From NCBI GenBank assembly GCA_029245905.1, contig JAQWOJ010000054.1:1-37518 (forward strand): 37,518 nucleotides of DNA, given 5' to 3'. Both the position numbers and the translations under genes were made by a program. The DNA comes from Gammaproteobacteria bacterium (GTDB taxonomy: Bacteria > Pseudomonadota > Gammaproteobacteria > Pseudomonadales > Pseudohongiellaceae). The notes below the pieces were generated by a model, which saw only the letters and a list, made by a program, of their open reading frames with translations, was not told the origin of the DNA and ran no database searches. Positions 1-8,669 of this stretch are shown here, piece by piece. The first letter of the stretch is position 1. Each line of letters starts with the position of its first letter.

Positions 1-1
1 G

Positions 2-1435
2 CGATGCAATCGCGTGGCCAATTCTCTTCTAAAAATAGGCATAAAACCTGGAGATAGAGTTGCATTAGCCCTAATGAACAGTGCCGAATTTATAGAGACT
101 TACTTTGCAATCGCAAAAATTGGTGGCGTAGTTGTTCCATTAAACTGGAGACTCGTGCCAGACGAGCTAGAATTTATTCTAAAGGATAGTGGAGCAAAAA
201 CTTTAATTTTTGGTGAGGAGTTCATCGATATTTTTTGTGACCTGCATAACCGCGGGGATAAAACGGATATAACGACATGGATACAAACTTCTGGAGAAAA
301 CGTAACCCCTGACTTCGCCTTAGACTATGAGGGTTTCCGCGATAATAGCAGCGACTCCGAACCAAAAATTGGCGCAGAAGAAGATGATCTGCTATACATT
401 ATGTACACCTCCGGCACCACCGGTCTTCCTAAGGGTGTGGTTCACTCCCACAACACCTCAATATGGGCATTAATAACCTTCATTGCCTCAACTGATTTGC
501 ATGGTGGTGACCGCTACCTTGTAGCATTACCTCTATTTCATGTTGGTTCTTTAATCCCTGCCACATTAAATATTTACTGGGGTGTCACTAGCATAGTGAT
601 GAAAGAGTTCGACCCAACAAGAGCTTGGGAATTAATCGAAGAAGAGAAAATTACCTGCTCTTTATTAGTTCCAGCGATGCTTAATTTTATGTCACAGGTG
701 CCTAATGTCACCCAATATAATTATTCTACCTTACGCTGGGTTCAAAGTGGCGCCGCTCCCTTGCCAGAGAATATTATCCGAGTCTATGCAGACTGGAATA
801 TTGAAATTCATCAGATATACGGCTTGACTGAATGTTGCGGTCCAGCTTGCGTTATTAATACAGAAAACGCGTTAAAGAAAATTGGTTCAACCGGGAGAAC
901 ATTTTTCCATACTGAAGGCCGAGTGGTGGACAAGAATGGTAGTGACTGCGCCCCCGAAGAGCAAGGTGAAATATGGCTGAAGGGAAAGCATATCATGCTG
1001 GAATACTGGAATAGGCCTGATGCGACATCTGAATCTATCACCGCAGACGGCTGGCTCCGAACAGGTGATGTCGCAAAAATTGATAAAGATGGTTTTATTT
1101 TTATCCAAGACCGCATGAAGGATATGATTATATCGGGAGCAGAAAACGTATATCCTGCCGAGATAGAAAACGTTATTTTGACGCACCCAGGAGTTATAGA
1201 GGTCGCCGTTATTGGTCAGCCAAGCAAAAAATGGGGAGAGTCACCTTTCGCAATAGTTGTCCGAAAAGACAACACAGTCAAAGAAGAGGATATCCTTGCA
1301 CATTGCGACGGCAAACTCGCTCGGTTTAAATTACCAAAGGGCGCAGATTTCATAGATATAATTCCTCGTAATGCTAACGGCAAAGTATTAAAACGGGAAT
1401 TGCGAGAAGACTTTCCAGGACCAGCCAAGGAATAA
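2..1435 (+). CDS. Acyl-CoA synthetase / AMP-dependent ligase (5' truncated by window edge)
   Basis: ANL-superfamily adenylating enzyme that activates a carboxylic acid to acyl-AMP and then acyl-CoA, in the cytoplasm. The frame is open to the left edge. The residues before the first possible start (GTG at 14) already look like the family's N-terminal region, so the true start lies outside the window. Counted from the GTG, the ATP-binding motif YTSGTTGLPKG lies near residue 131. YGLTE follows in the middle, GWLRTGD marks the hinge region, and NANGKVLKREL near the C-terminus carries the catalytic lysine. All core motifs are present, so the enzyme should be active. The substrate chain cannot be read; the medium- or long-chain fatty acyl-CoA ligase class is most likely. 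It converges on the oxidoreductase gene that ends at 1483, and no clear terminator is visible between them. Confidence 0.9.
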   Translation, partial: RCNRVANSLLKIGIKPGDRVALALMNSAEFIETYFAIAKIGGVVVPLNWRLVPDELEFILKDSGAKTLIFGEEFIDIFCDLHNRGDKTDITTWIQTSGENVTPDFALDYEGFRDNSSDSEPKIGAEEDDLLYIMYTSGTTGLPKGVVHSHNTSIWALITFIASTDLHGGDRYLVALPLFHVGSLIPATLNIYWGVTSIVMKEFDPTRAWELIEEEKITCSLLVPAMLNFMSQVPNVTQYNYSTLRWVQSGAAPLPENIIRVYADWNIEIHQIYGLTECCGPACVINTENALKKIGSTGRTFFHTEGRVVDKNGSDCAPEEQGEIWLKGKHIMLEYWNRPDATSESITADGWLRTGDVAKIDKDGFIFIQDRMKDMIISGAENVYPAEIENVILTHPGVIEVAVIGQPSKKWGESPFAIVVRKDNTVKEEDILAHCDGKLARFKLPKGADFIDIIPRNANGKVLKRELREDFPGPAKE

Positions 1436-1482
1436 ACCAAGTATCGAACGCACCGATTATATCTAGACTACCTGAAAAACGG

Positions 1483-2265
1483 CTATGCGCCGGCATACCA
1501 GTGAAAATCATAATCAGAGTTTAAGCCACCGGTCCCTCGACCAAAATTTTCAACCGAAGACACTACCTCAATCGACTTAATAAACTTCAACTGCTTGTAA
1601 CCGCAATGGCGCTCAACACGAAGTCTTAAAGGCGCGCCATTTCCCAATGGGATATCTTTCCCATTCATACCGTAGGCCAGAATGGTTTGCGGATGCGTCA
1701 CGTCAAACATGTCATATCCCTCATACCAACCACCATAAGCATTAATCATAATGTACTTAGCATTCGGTTTTATTCCTCCCGCTGCCTGAATAACCGACAA
1801 TAATGGCGCACCTGTCCATTCCGCTATTGCGGACCACCCCTGCTCGCATATGTGCATTGTAGTTTGAGTGCGGCGGGGCAGCTTCTTTAAATCCCGAAGG
1901 GACATAGAAATGGGTTTGTTAACCAATCCAGTAATGGGCAATCGCCAATCTCGATAATTCTCGGCTCTTAATCGCTGATATTCCTCGTCTTCGGGATTAC
2001 TTTGATTCCAAACCGGAAAATTCTTAGTGATTTCGCTTGAGTCATGTTCTTGAACCAATTGGTCATTTGACATAAGCATGCGTTGACTAGCCATAGTCAT
2101 TATGTCTGCAACACCCATTAAGCCATCCCTTACAACGGGCGGCTTATAGTATTGGGTATCGCAACCGGCAAGAAGAAAACCACCAAGGACCCCCGCTCTT
2201 TTAATTACACTCCTCCGGCTTAAAACCTTGTCATTCTTATTCTCTAATCGCTTCGCCTTCGTCAT
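1483..2265 (-). CDS. Tat-exported molybdopterin-dependent oxidoreductase (sulfite oxidase/YedY fold)
   Basis: Periplasmic molybdopterin oxidoreductase of the Oxidored_molyb family. The N-terminus has a twin-arginine motif (RRSVIKR, residues 17-23) followed by a hydrophobic stretch ending in LAGC, so Cys35 may also be lipidated. The sulfite-oxidase-type motif HICEQGWSAIAEW (about 138-150) places the molybdenum-ligating cysteine at 140. The later stretch with GNGAPLRLRVERHCGYK is also typical of the fold. At 260 aa it is close to the length of YedY-type catalytic subunits. Its ATG overlaps the stop of the upstream cytochrome b gene by 4 bases, so the two are translationally coupled and probably form one complex. 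The substrate is unknown; methionine sulfoxide or another S- or N-oxide is possible by analogy with MsrPQ, although the partner is not a clear MsrQ. Confidence 0.85.
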   Translation of the reverse strand: MTKAKRLENKNDKVLSRRSVIKRAGVLGGFLLAGCDTQYYKPPVVRDGLMGVADIMTMASQRMLMSNDQLVQEHDSSEITKNFPVWNQSNPEDEEYQRLRAENYRDWRLPITGLVNKPISMSLRDLKKLPRRTQTTMHICEQGWSAIAEWTGAPLLSVIQAAGGIKPNAKYIMINAYGGWYEGYDMFDVTHPQTILAYGMNGKDIPLGNGAPLRLRVERHCGYKQLKFIKSIEVVSSVENFGRGTGGLNSDYDFHWYAGA

Positions 2266-2987
2266 TCAGTCGCCTCAGATTTTTCTAGAGATATCTCATA
2301 TGTCCCAAAGATCATTGAGCGAATCTGGTTAAACACTCCTGCCAACAACATTTCAACGAGGTGAATGACGACAAAAAGTATCAATAATATCGAACAAATT
2401 ACGTGCAAAGTTCTTGCCGTTTGCCTTCCCCCAAATAGGTCGATAAGTTCAGGGGCAATAGCGGTAAACGCCGGCATTTGTGCGAACCCACTCGCTAGCA
2501 TAAAGGGGAAAAGAAGAAAGAGAACAATTAAATAGGAAAGCTTCTGCAAAACATTGTAACCACGTACGTCCTTTACCTTTAATATCGGAAATCTTAGATG
2601 ACGAGCAAATTCTGATTTTAAATTATTCCACGACAATTCCCTACGTGACGGTAGCATTTTACTATAAAACTTTTTTTGCCAGCAATTCCATAGTAAGTAG
2701 ACAAGTCCATTAATGACGAACACCCAAGAAAACATATAATGGTAATTTCGGCCCCACCTTCTATCACCCAATAGCTCTGCTTCCTCCCAAGAAATTCCCC
2801 AATCTTCCAGCTTAAAAATAGCTGGATGGCCTTGAAAGCCTACTTTCCCCCAATAGAGCTCCGGGAAATGAAGAAAAATCATAATCCCGCTGTAAAGCAG
2901 GTACATGAACGAAACAACCATAATCCAATGGCAAATTCGGGCATTCAACGTATGACGATAGACCCAGGTTTTTGCAGATTCTGTCAT
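2262..2987 (-). CDS. Cytochrome b561-family membrane subunit
   Basis: Integral-membrane b-type cytochrome that probably passes quinol electrons to the molybdopterin protein encoded just downstream. The 241 aa show four to five hydrophobic segments with histidines at helix edges. Examples are H12 and H20 before the first helix, an HYMFSW segment opening the second, and HVICS and VIHLVEM in the last. This matches the heme-ligand pattern of cytochrome b561 / hydrogenase cytochrome b subunits. The gene starts the minus-strand pair and its stop overlaps the next start (ATGA). Heme ligands are inferred from position and not proven. Confidence 0.85.
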   Translation of the reverse strand: MTESAKTWVYRHTLNARICHWIMVVSFMYLLYSGIMIFLHFPELYWGKVGFQGHPAIFKLEDWGISWEEAELLGDRRWGRNYHYMFSWVFVINGLVYLLWNCWQKKFYSKMLPSRRELSWNNLKSEFARHLRFPILKVKDVRGYNVLQKLSYLIVLFLLFPFMLASGFAQMPAFTAIAPELIDLFGGRQTARTLHVICSILLILFVVIHLVEMLLAGVFNQIRSMIFGTYEISLEKSEATE

Positions 2988-3039
2988 TTTTTTAGTATTC
3001 TTATTGAAGCTTATATCGGTCAGTATATACGAGTTCCCG

Positions 3040-3498
3040 TCATTTTCTCACTACCAAAAATACACCAATAGACATAAAGACCAGTCCGATTATGCGCCGC
3101 CACGTTAATGAAGTTTGGTCTGCTCCCATAAGCCCGAATTGATCAATAGTTAGCATTGCTAAAAGCTGCCCCAAAAGCACAAAAGAAATCGCATTTCCAA
3201 TTCCAAAACGAGGCGCTACCCAAGAAATGCTCAACACGTAAAACAAGACAAACAGGCCTCCTAAATAGAAATAAATCGGTATTTCTTTATTTGAGCGACC
3301 GGTAGGAATTCCCTCAAAAACCAACAAAAAAATGACCGAACCAATGAGTCCCACAAGAAACAATATTGTAGCCGCTAGTGCTGGGCTCTGAAGCTTAGCA
3401 CCTAAACCAGCGTTAAGTGCAGCCATTATTGGAATACCCATACCAGCAAAGAGCATTAAAAATGCGTAACCCGTATGGTTTTGATGCAATTGATCCAT
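3040..3498 (-). CDS. DMT-superfamily transporter, DUF606/YdcZ type
   Basis: Small inner-membrane protein of 152 aa with about five hydrophobic helices. The N-terminal helix carries a GIPIMAALNAGLG stretch characteristic of the DUF606/YdcZ branch of the drug/metabolite transporter superfamily. The family's substrate is not known. A GAGG-type ribosome-binding site lies about 10 bases before the ATG. It follows the 134-aa membrane protein gene by 45 bases on the same strand, so the two are likely co-transcribed. The molybdopterin pair begins 52 bases further along and could be part of the same transcript. Confidence 0.75.
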   Translation of the reverse strand: MDQLHQNHTGYAFLMLFAGMGIPIMAALNAGLGAKLQSPALAATILFLVGLIGSVIFLLVFEGIPTGRSNKEIPIYFYLGGLFVLFYVLSISWVAPRFGIGNAISFVLLGQLLAMLTIDQFGLMGADQTSLTWRRIIGLVFMSIGVFLVVRK

Positions 3499-3543
3499 GT
3501 AATGTATCCTCTGAATGATCCCCGCAGCTTCTATTTTTTCCCT

Positions 3544-3948
3544 TTAGATAAAAAATATCCAAAATAAATTTAGGGCTAATACAGTTACAGTAAGAGTTAC
3601 ACTTAATCGATGTAACCTCTTGAACACAGTCTCGTCGCCCACATCCTTTGCCGAATTTGTGGCAGGGATAATAAAATAGCAAATCCCCATGAACGCCACT
3701 GTGATGGAAGAAACTATCATTCCTGCCATAGACCCGTTACCAAACAATAAAATGAATAATGAGAAAAACCCTACGCTTAAGGCTAGCAAAAATAGCTGAG
3801 GGAAAACTACTCGCAAAAATGGGCCGACTTCTTCGGCAGCGAATTTCTTGAACAAAGTAGGCGCGATAATTCCAGCGTGAAAAAGAATCATACCCACAAT
3901 AGCTCCAGAAAAAAAAATGGGAAGCACGCTCAATATAGTTAAATCCAT
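3544..3948 (-). CDS. Four-helix membrane protein, DUF4149-like
   Basis: The 134-aa protein has four predicted membrane helices. Its pattern is a glycine-rich first helix, HAGIIAPTLFKK, a mid-region FLRVVFPQLF, and FKRLHRLSVTL before the last helix. This resembles the DUF4149/TMEM205-like family of small membrane proteins, whose function is unknown. A strong AGGAG ribosome-binding site precedes the ATG. It is first in a probable operon with the DUF606 transporter. The upstream region is shared with a divergent plus-strand gene. Family assignment is by pattern only. Confidence 0.65.
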   Translation of the reverse strand: MDLTILSVLPIFFSGAIVGMILFHAGIIAPTLFKKFAAEEVGPFLRVVFPQLFLLALSVGFFSLFILLFGNGSMAGMIVSSITVAFMGICYFIIPATNSAKDVGDETVFKRLHRLSVTLTVTVLALNLFWIFFI

Positions 3949-4157
3949 CAGGTTATCTCCTGTATTAATTTTGAAAAAGCTGCCTAACGATCGAATGCGT
4001 AATCAGGACCAATAAGTCTATCTTTACATCGATTATACCCTTACTAATACTGCCGCCTTCATAAGGCCAATATTCGCTGCCGCTTATTTGACGCTTTAAG
4101 ACATATATATCACTATGGTAGCGTTTTAAAATTAATCATTCATTTAAGGATAATAAA

Positions 4158-4538
4158 ATGTCAGAACAAATCGGGGAATTTTCTTTAAAACATAATGGTA
4201 ACAGCTACGGCAAAAATGCAGCCGGCGAGATGACTATCAGCTCAGACTTCGCCGGAGAGGCAACAGGCTTTGGTCCAGTTTGGGGGACTATCACATCTGC
4301 GAACGCCCTCTCAGACACTAACGCTAATGGCGGCGAGTGTGAATGGGTCGGGCAGGCTTTCCTAGAGGACGGGTCGGTTCTAGGTGGAATAGGTAAAGGC
4401 ACCTGGGAACGACCCCAAAATGAGCACGTATGGAAGGTGATTATGCATGTCGATCTTTCAAACGGAGATAAGCATCGTAGCGAAGGTTCGATGGATTTAG
4501 AGACCTTAATTTATTCGGGAAAAATATTTAAAGGATAA
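4158..4538 (+). CDS. Small soluble protein of unknown function
   Basis: A 126-aa, glycine-rich acidic protein without signal peptide or membrane helix. I do not recognise the family. The composition (many G, T, S, alternating hydrophobics such as WKVIMHVDLSNGDKH and a late GSMDLETL) suggests an all-beta, possibly barrel-like fold; this is inference. The start is supported by AAGGA about 8 bases upstream of the ATG. The gene is monocistronic: it diverges from the DUF4149-like gene and is followed by a strong hairpin at 4611-4639. Confidence 0.7.
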   Translation: MSEQIGEFSLKHNGNSYGKNAAGEMTISSDFAGEATGFGPVWGTITSANALSDTNANGGECEWVGQAFLEDGSVLGGIGKGTWERPQNEHVWKVIMHVDLSNGDKHRSEGSMDLETLIYSGKIFKG

Positions 4539-4610
4539 TTCACTCGTCGATAAACTATGGTTTCCTTATCCACAATTAAAAGGTCGTCCAACCTTCCAGC
4601 TCTTTGAGCA

Positions 4611-4639
4611 AAGAACGGCAGGTTTGGCCTGCCGTTCTT
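4611..4639. terminator. Hairpin terminator between convergent genes
   Basis: Perfect 12-bp inverted repeat: AAGAACGGCAGG at 4611-4622 and its complement at 4628-4639, with a 5-base loop. It lies between the end of the 126-aa gene (4538) and the end of katG (4656), which converge, so it can serve both strands. The T tracts are short on either side. Confidence 0.75.
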
Positions 4640-4655
4640 ACTCGTTGTCAGTTGA

Positions 4656-6881
4656 CTATGAATCAAAGTCAAATCGGTCTAACGTCATTACCTTAGTCCA
4701 AGCGGCAACGAAGTCATTTACGAAGCTCTCTTTTGCATCGTCCGAAGCGTAAAATTCCGATATTGCTCGCAACTCTGAATTCGAACCAAAGATCAAATCG
4801 ACCGGCGTGGCCGTGAATTCTACCTCATTAGAGTCGCGTCCTCGGCCTTCATATATAGCTTCGGTTGATGAGCGCGACCACACAATCGACATATCGGTAA
4901 GGTTCACAAAAAAACTATTATTCAACACCCCAGGCGTCGCAGTAAAAACCCCGTGAGAGCTACCTTCGGCATTTGCGTCCAAAACCCTCATCCCAGCAAC
5001 TAATACAGCCATCTCAGGTGCGGTAAGCTCCAACAACGCCGATTTTTCTATGAGCATTTCCGCAGGAGATCTAGAGTTTCCGTCTCCGAAATAATTGCGA
5101 AAACCATCTGATGTCGGCTCTAACACAGCAAAGGAATCAACGTCAGTTTCGCTCTGAGACGCATCGGAGCGTCCTGGGACGAAAGGCACCTCTATTTCAA
5201 AACCACCCTCGGATGCTGCGTGCTCAATAGCGGCTGCACCACCTAAAACGATTAGGTCGGCAAGCGAAACGTTTCTTCGAGAATTACGATCGTTAAAATC
5301 ATTTTGAATGCCCTCAAGCACACCAAGCACCCGATCAATTTCACTCGCATCATTTGCACCCCATGTCCTCTGCGGGGCAAGCCTTAATCTTGCACCATTC
5401 GCGCCACCCCTATAATCCGTGCCTCGAAAAGAAGACGCCGAGGACCACGCGGTGCGAACCAATTCAGAAACATTCAGCCCCGAATCTAATATCGAGGCCT
5501 TAAACTCGGCTATATCGCGAGATCTCAAACCGGAGCTAGAACCCTCCTGAGGTATCGGATCTTGCCACAAAAGCTGTTGGTCCGGCGTGAGGTCTCCAAG
5601 ATAACGAGAACTGGGGCCCATATCGCGGTGAGTAAGCTTAAACCAAGCCCGCGCAAATGCGTCTTCAAATTGCTCAGGATTCTCCAACCAGCGGGTGGTT
5701 ATTGCACGATAAGCTGGGTCTACTTTGAGCGCTAGGTCTGTAGTAAACATCATGGGCGCATGCCGGACACTCGAATCATGTGCGTCTGGCACCAGGTTCG
5801 AGGCTGCTCCATCCGCAGGCTCCCACTGTATGGCACCGGCAGGACTAGTGGTTTGCACCCACTCATACCCATAAAGATTCTCTAGATAGTTGTGAGTCCA
5901 TGCCGCCGGATTTATCGTCCAGGCGCCTTCTAGCCCACTGGTGATGGTATCCGCGGCATTCCCACTTCCGTAAGTATTTCTCCAACCCAGTCCCTGATCT
6001 TCTATGCCAGCCCCTTCTGGCTCAACTCCTACGTAGTCATCAGGACTTGCAGCCCCATGCGCTTTACCGAACGTATGGCCGCCAGCAATTAGCGCAACGG
6101 TTTCTTCATCATTCATTGCCATAAGACCGAATGCCTCTCTGATGGCGTCTGCAGCTGCTTGAGGGTCCGAGTTACCTCCGGGACCTTGAGGATTAACATA
6201 GATCAGACCCATTTGAGTTGCACCGAAAGGTTTCCGCAGAGCTCCAGTGCTATCCCTGCGATCGGCCGCAAGCCATTCCCCCTCCGGTCCCCAATTTACA
6301 TCATCAGGCTTCCAGGCATCTTCCCGACCGCCTGCAAAACCCAGAGTCTCAAACCCCATAGACTCCATGGCCACAGTCCCAGCAAGTATCATTAGATCCG
6401 CCCAAGAAATCGCTCGGCCGTATTTCTTCTTGATGGGTAAAAGCAAATAACGCGCTTTATCCAAGTTAGCATTGTCCGGCCAGCTATTAAGCGGCGCAAA
6501 CCGTTGCATTCCTCCGTCTGAGCCACCCCTTCCATCAGTCGTTCGATATGTTCCAGCGCTGTGCCAAGCCATTCTTATAAAAAATGGACCATAGTGCCCA
6601 AAATCAGCGGGCCACCAACCCTGCGACGTGGTCATGAGCTCAATCAGGTCCTCCTTCAACCCATCCATGTCAAGACTTTCATAGGCCTCGGCGTAATCAA
6701 ACTCCATGCCCTCGGGAACGGCAGACTGTGCATTGTTGTTTAGAGGCTCCAAACTAAGCATATTTGGCCACCAATAGTCGTTATCAGGCTGGCTCTGCTG
6801 ACCAACCGCATAGTTCATCGTTAAAAGACCGATCGAAATCAGAGCAACTATACTTTTCAAAGAAACCTGTGACTTTGACAT
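4656..6881 (-). CDS. katG: Catalase-peroxidase, exported form
   Basis: Bifunctional heme enzyme that removes hydrogen peroxide by catalase and peroxidase reactions. The 741 aa carry both the active N-terminal domain and the degenerate C-terminal domain. Visible active-site residues are distal R103, W106 and H107 (in [11 protein letters not shown]) and proximal H269 (in [11 protein letters not shown]). The Trp-Tyr-Met adduct residues needed for catalase activity are W106, Y228 (YVNPQGP) and M254 (MAMND). The first ~27 residues form a Sec signal peptide (hydrophobic core, then AVGQQ), so the enzyme should be periplasmic, unlike the usual cytoplasmic KatG. GGGAG precedes the ATG by about 10 bases. 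It stands alone between a terminator and a divergent dipeptidase gene. Confidence 0.97.
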   Translation of the reverse strand: MSKSQVSLKSIVALISIGLLTMNYAVGQQSQPDNDYWWPNMLSLEPLNNNAQSAVPEGMEFDYAEAYESLDMDGLKEDLIELMTTSQGWWPADFGHYGPFFIRMAWHSAGTYRTTDGRGGSDGGMQRFAPLNSWPDNANLDKARYLLLPIKKKYGRAISWADLMILAGTVAMESMGFETLGFAGGREDAWKPDDVNWGPEGEWLAADRRDSTGALRKPFGATQMGLIYVNPQGPGGNSDPQAAADAIREAFGLMAMNDEETVALIAGGHTFGKAHGAASPDDYVGVEPEGAGIEDQGLGWRNTYGSGNAADTITSGLEGAWTINPAAWTHNYLENLYGYEWVQTTSPAGAIQWEPADGAASNLVPDAHDSSVRHAPMMFTTDLALKVDPAYRAITTRWLENPEQFEDAFARAWFKLTHRDMGPSSRYLGDLTPDQQLLWQDPIPQEGSSSGLRSRDIAEFKASILDSGLNVSELVRTAWSSASSFRGTDYRGGANGARLRLAPQRTWGANDASEIDRVLGVLEGIQNDFNDRNSRRNVSLADLIVLGGAAAIEHAASEGGFEIEVPFVPGRSDASQSETDVDSFAVLEPTSDGFRNYFGDGNSRSPAEMLIEKSALLELTAPEMAVLVAGMRVLDANAEGSSHGVFTATPGVLNNSFFVNLTDMSIVWSRSSTEAIYEGRGRDSNEVEFTATPVDLIFGSNSELRAISEFYASDDAKESFVNDFVAAWTKVMTLDRFDFDS

Positions 6882-7236
6882 ATTAACTTATCTCCCCACT
6901 TAACCTTGTATATTTAACTCGCCATTGTCTTAAATTACCGCCGGATCAGATAGTTGTAAAATGATTATTTTCGATTACTATCATTGAGTTTTTCGATCAA
7001 ACCGCACGGACCTCGTAAATTGAGCCACTCGCGAAATTGTTTACCCTTTCTCTAGGTGCTCGCTTTATAGTATGGGGATACGATAGCGCGAACATGGTAG
7101 TTCAAAAATGAATGTTTTTTTGCGGAAACGATTTTTTCGATATCTCTGAGCAATTTCGCGAAAAGCACTTACACTTAATTGGTGCGCTATTTACTCGACC
7201 AAAATTTATTTTTTAAAAGTGCAAAACCTAAAGCAA
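6882..7236. other. Divergent intergenic region katG / dipeptidase
   Basis: About 355 AT-rich bases between the divergent starts of katG and the VanX-like gene. No ORF with support is visible. It should hold both promoters. The only structure I see is the imperfect dyad at 6960-6985. Confidence 0.6.
6960..6985. promoter_or_regulatory. Imperfect dyad upstream of katG, possible operator
   Basis: AATGAT at 6960-6965 mirrors ATCATT at 6980-6985, with further partial symmetry between them. It sits about 80-105 bases before the katG ATG. The AT-rich GAT/ATC pattern vaguely resembles a Fur box, but the match is poor. An operator function is a guess. Confidence 0.25.
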
Positions 7237-7941
7237 ATGATGATCACAAAATTTCAATTATTAGGAATGGTTTTACTTTTAACGAGTTGCGCTAACTCTA
7301 ATATTCCAGAGATCCATAACGTAGCCACAGCACTCGTGGAGGTAAACTCAATGCTACCGGCTTCCGTCCCTCCTATGGCTATTGAAATTCGTTATTCGAC
7401 AAGCAACAACTTTGTCGGAGCACCTATATCAGGGTACAGCGCGGCCAGAGCCCTGCTAAGTGTTGAGGCAGCCCAAGCACTAAGCAAGGTGCAAATTCAA
7501 TTAACGAAAAAGGGAATGGGACTAAAGATATTTGATGCTTACCGACCTCAAAGAGCAGTGGATCATTTTGTTCGTTGGGCTACGGACACTGAGGATAATG
7601 GAAAGAAGCAACAATATTACCCAAATGTTAAGAAATCAGACCTCTTCCGCGAAGGCTATATTGCTGAGCAATCTGGGCACTCAAGGGGATCCTCGATTGA
7701 TCTCACTATGATAGACTTGGACAGCGGCAAAGAAATCGACATGGGATCTCCTTGGGACTTTTTTGACCCCATATCCTGGCCAAGCAGCAAAGCCGTCACC
7801 CGCGAGCAGAGAGCTAACAGAAAAGCTCTGCAGACTATCATGCGAGGAAATGGATTCAGACCTCTGCGGGAGGAATGGTGGCACTTTACGCTAGAGAATG
7901 AACCTTTTCCTAATACTTACTTCGACTTTTTGATCGACTAG
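7237..7941 (+). CDS. D-alanyl-D-alanine dipeptidase, VanX/DdpX type (M15D)
   Basis: Zinc dipeptidase that splits D-Ala-D-Ala. Numbered from the ATG at 7237, the zinc ligands are H148 and D155 in SGHSRGSSIDL and H216 in EEWWHF. Catalytic E213 lies just before H216, and R103 in DAYRPQ matches the conserved VanX arginine. The N-terminus reads as a lipoprotein signal (hydrophobic core then LLLTSC), so the enzyme likely sits in the periplasm, attached to a membrane, where it could recycle peptidoglycan-derived D-Ala-D-Ala. An in-frame GTG lies at 7219 and another ATG at 7240. I prefer 7237 because it gives the usual signal peptide. No vancomycin-resistance genes are nearby, so a recycling role is more likely than resistance. 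Confidence 0.9.
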   Translation: MMITKFQLLGMVLLLTSCANSNIPEIHNVATALVEVNSMLPASVPPMAIEIRYSTSNNFVGAPISGYSAARALLSVEAAQALSKVQIQLTKKGMGLKIFDAYRPQRAVDHFVRWATDTEDNGKKQQYYPNVKKSDLFREGYIAEQSGHSRGSSIDLTMIDLDSGKEIDMGSPWDFFDPISWPSSKAVTREQRANRKALQTIMRGNGFRPLREEWWHFTLENEPFPNTYFDFLID

Positions 7942-8120
7942 CGGATATCTGACGAAGCCTAACGAAAACTGATATAAATGCGAACCTAGGACGCTGTGAA
8001 AGCTAAACATTCGTTACCAACGGCTGACCCGAAACCAAGTGCCACCGGAAATTCTTTTGATGGCCCTTAGTTTCAAGATGCTAGTTTCCTAAAGATCAAT
8101 AGTTATAGTATCTTCTGACC

Positions 8121-8636
8121 ATGTATTTAAAGAAGCTTTTCTTTCTCTTGATTCTCATACCACCTTTACTCAGGGGCCAAGAAGGCATCCTATATCTTCA
8201 TTGTGCTTACGACGAGCCATGGTCACAATTATCCCTAGATGGTCGGACCGAGAGGGCTTTACAGGGAGAGATATGGCAGATTTCAGAATCTTCAGGGATC
8301 TGGCAGGGTTTTAATCTTTACACAACTGACAGCTTCCCTGCTCAAAGCTACTCACTCGACGATTTAAACAGGGACCTGAGACTTCTTAGTTCAGAATCTA
8401 CAAACAGAGACTTCCGAGTCGATACTCGGCTCGAGCGAATTAATCTTTTCGTTGGTGAAGAAATTTTCGTTGAAATAGACAGAATTTCTGGTCGATTTTC
8501 TTACATGGATCCTGAATCTTCTGTTATGGGAAACTGCGAGAGTCATCGAAGAGAGGATGCTGAAAACCTTTTGATTGAGCAACATGACCGCTATCAAAAT
8601 GTCATAACAACTATTGAGCAGACACGGAAGTTTTAA
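8121..8636 (+). CDS. Secreted protein of unknown function
   Basis: A 171-aa protein that begins with a clear Sec signal (MYLKK, a leucine-rich core, then RGQEG). The mature part has two cysteines (in LHCAYDEPW and GNCESHRRE) that could form a disulfide. A central segment, FVEIDRISGRFSY, looks like a beta strand pair. I recognise no family. No gene is closely linked: the dipeptidase ends 179 bases upstream on the same strand, and the M24 peptidase converges 33 bases downstream. Confidence 0.65.
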   Translation: MYLKKLFFLLILIPPLLRGQEGILYLHCAYDEPWSQLSLDGRTERALQGEIWQISESSGIWQGFNLYTTDSFPAQSYSLDDLNRDLRLLSSESTNRDFRVDTRLERINLFVGEEIFVEIDRISGRFSYMDPESSVMGNCESHRREDAENLLIEQHDRYQNVITTIEQTRKF

Positions 8637-8669
8637 TCTAAGCCCCTCATAGAGAATTTTTGAGTGTAA

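Noticed and set aside
6960..6985. Dyad upstream of katG called as a definite Fur box
   Set aside because: Only the outer six bases are exact; the match to the Fur consensus is weak, so it is listed only as a low-confidence site.
7219..7236. GTG at 7219 as start of the dipeptidase
   Set aside because: It adds six residues before a standard lipoprotein signal and has no better ribosome-binding site than ATG 7237.
7237..7941. Vancomycin-resistance function for the VanX-like gene
   Set aside because: No vanH or vanA homologs are nearby, and similar lipoprotein dipeptidases occur in Gram-negative bacteria with a peptidoglycan-recycling role.
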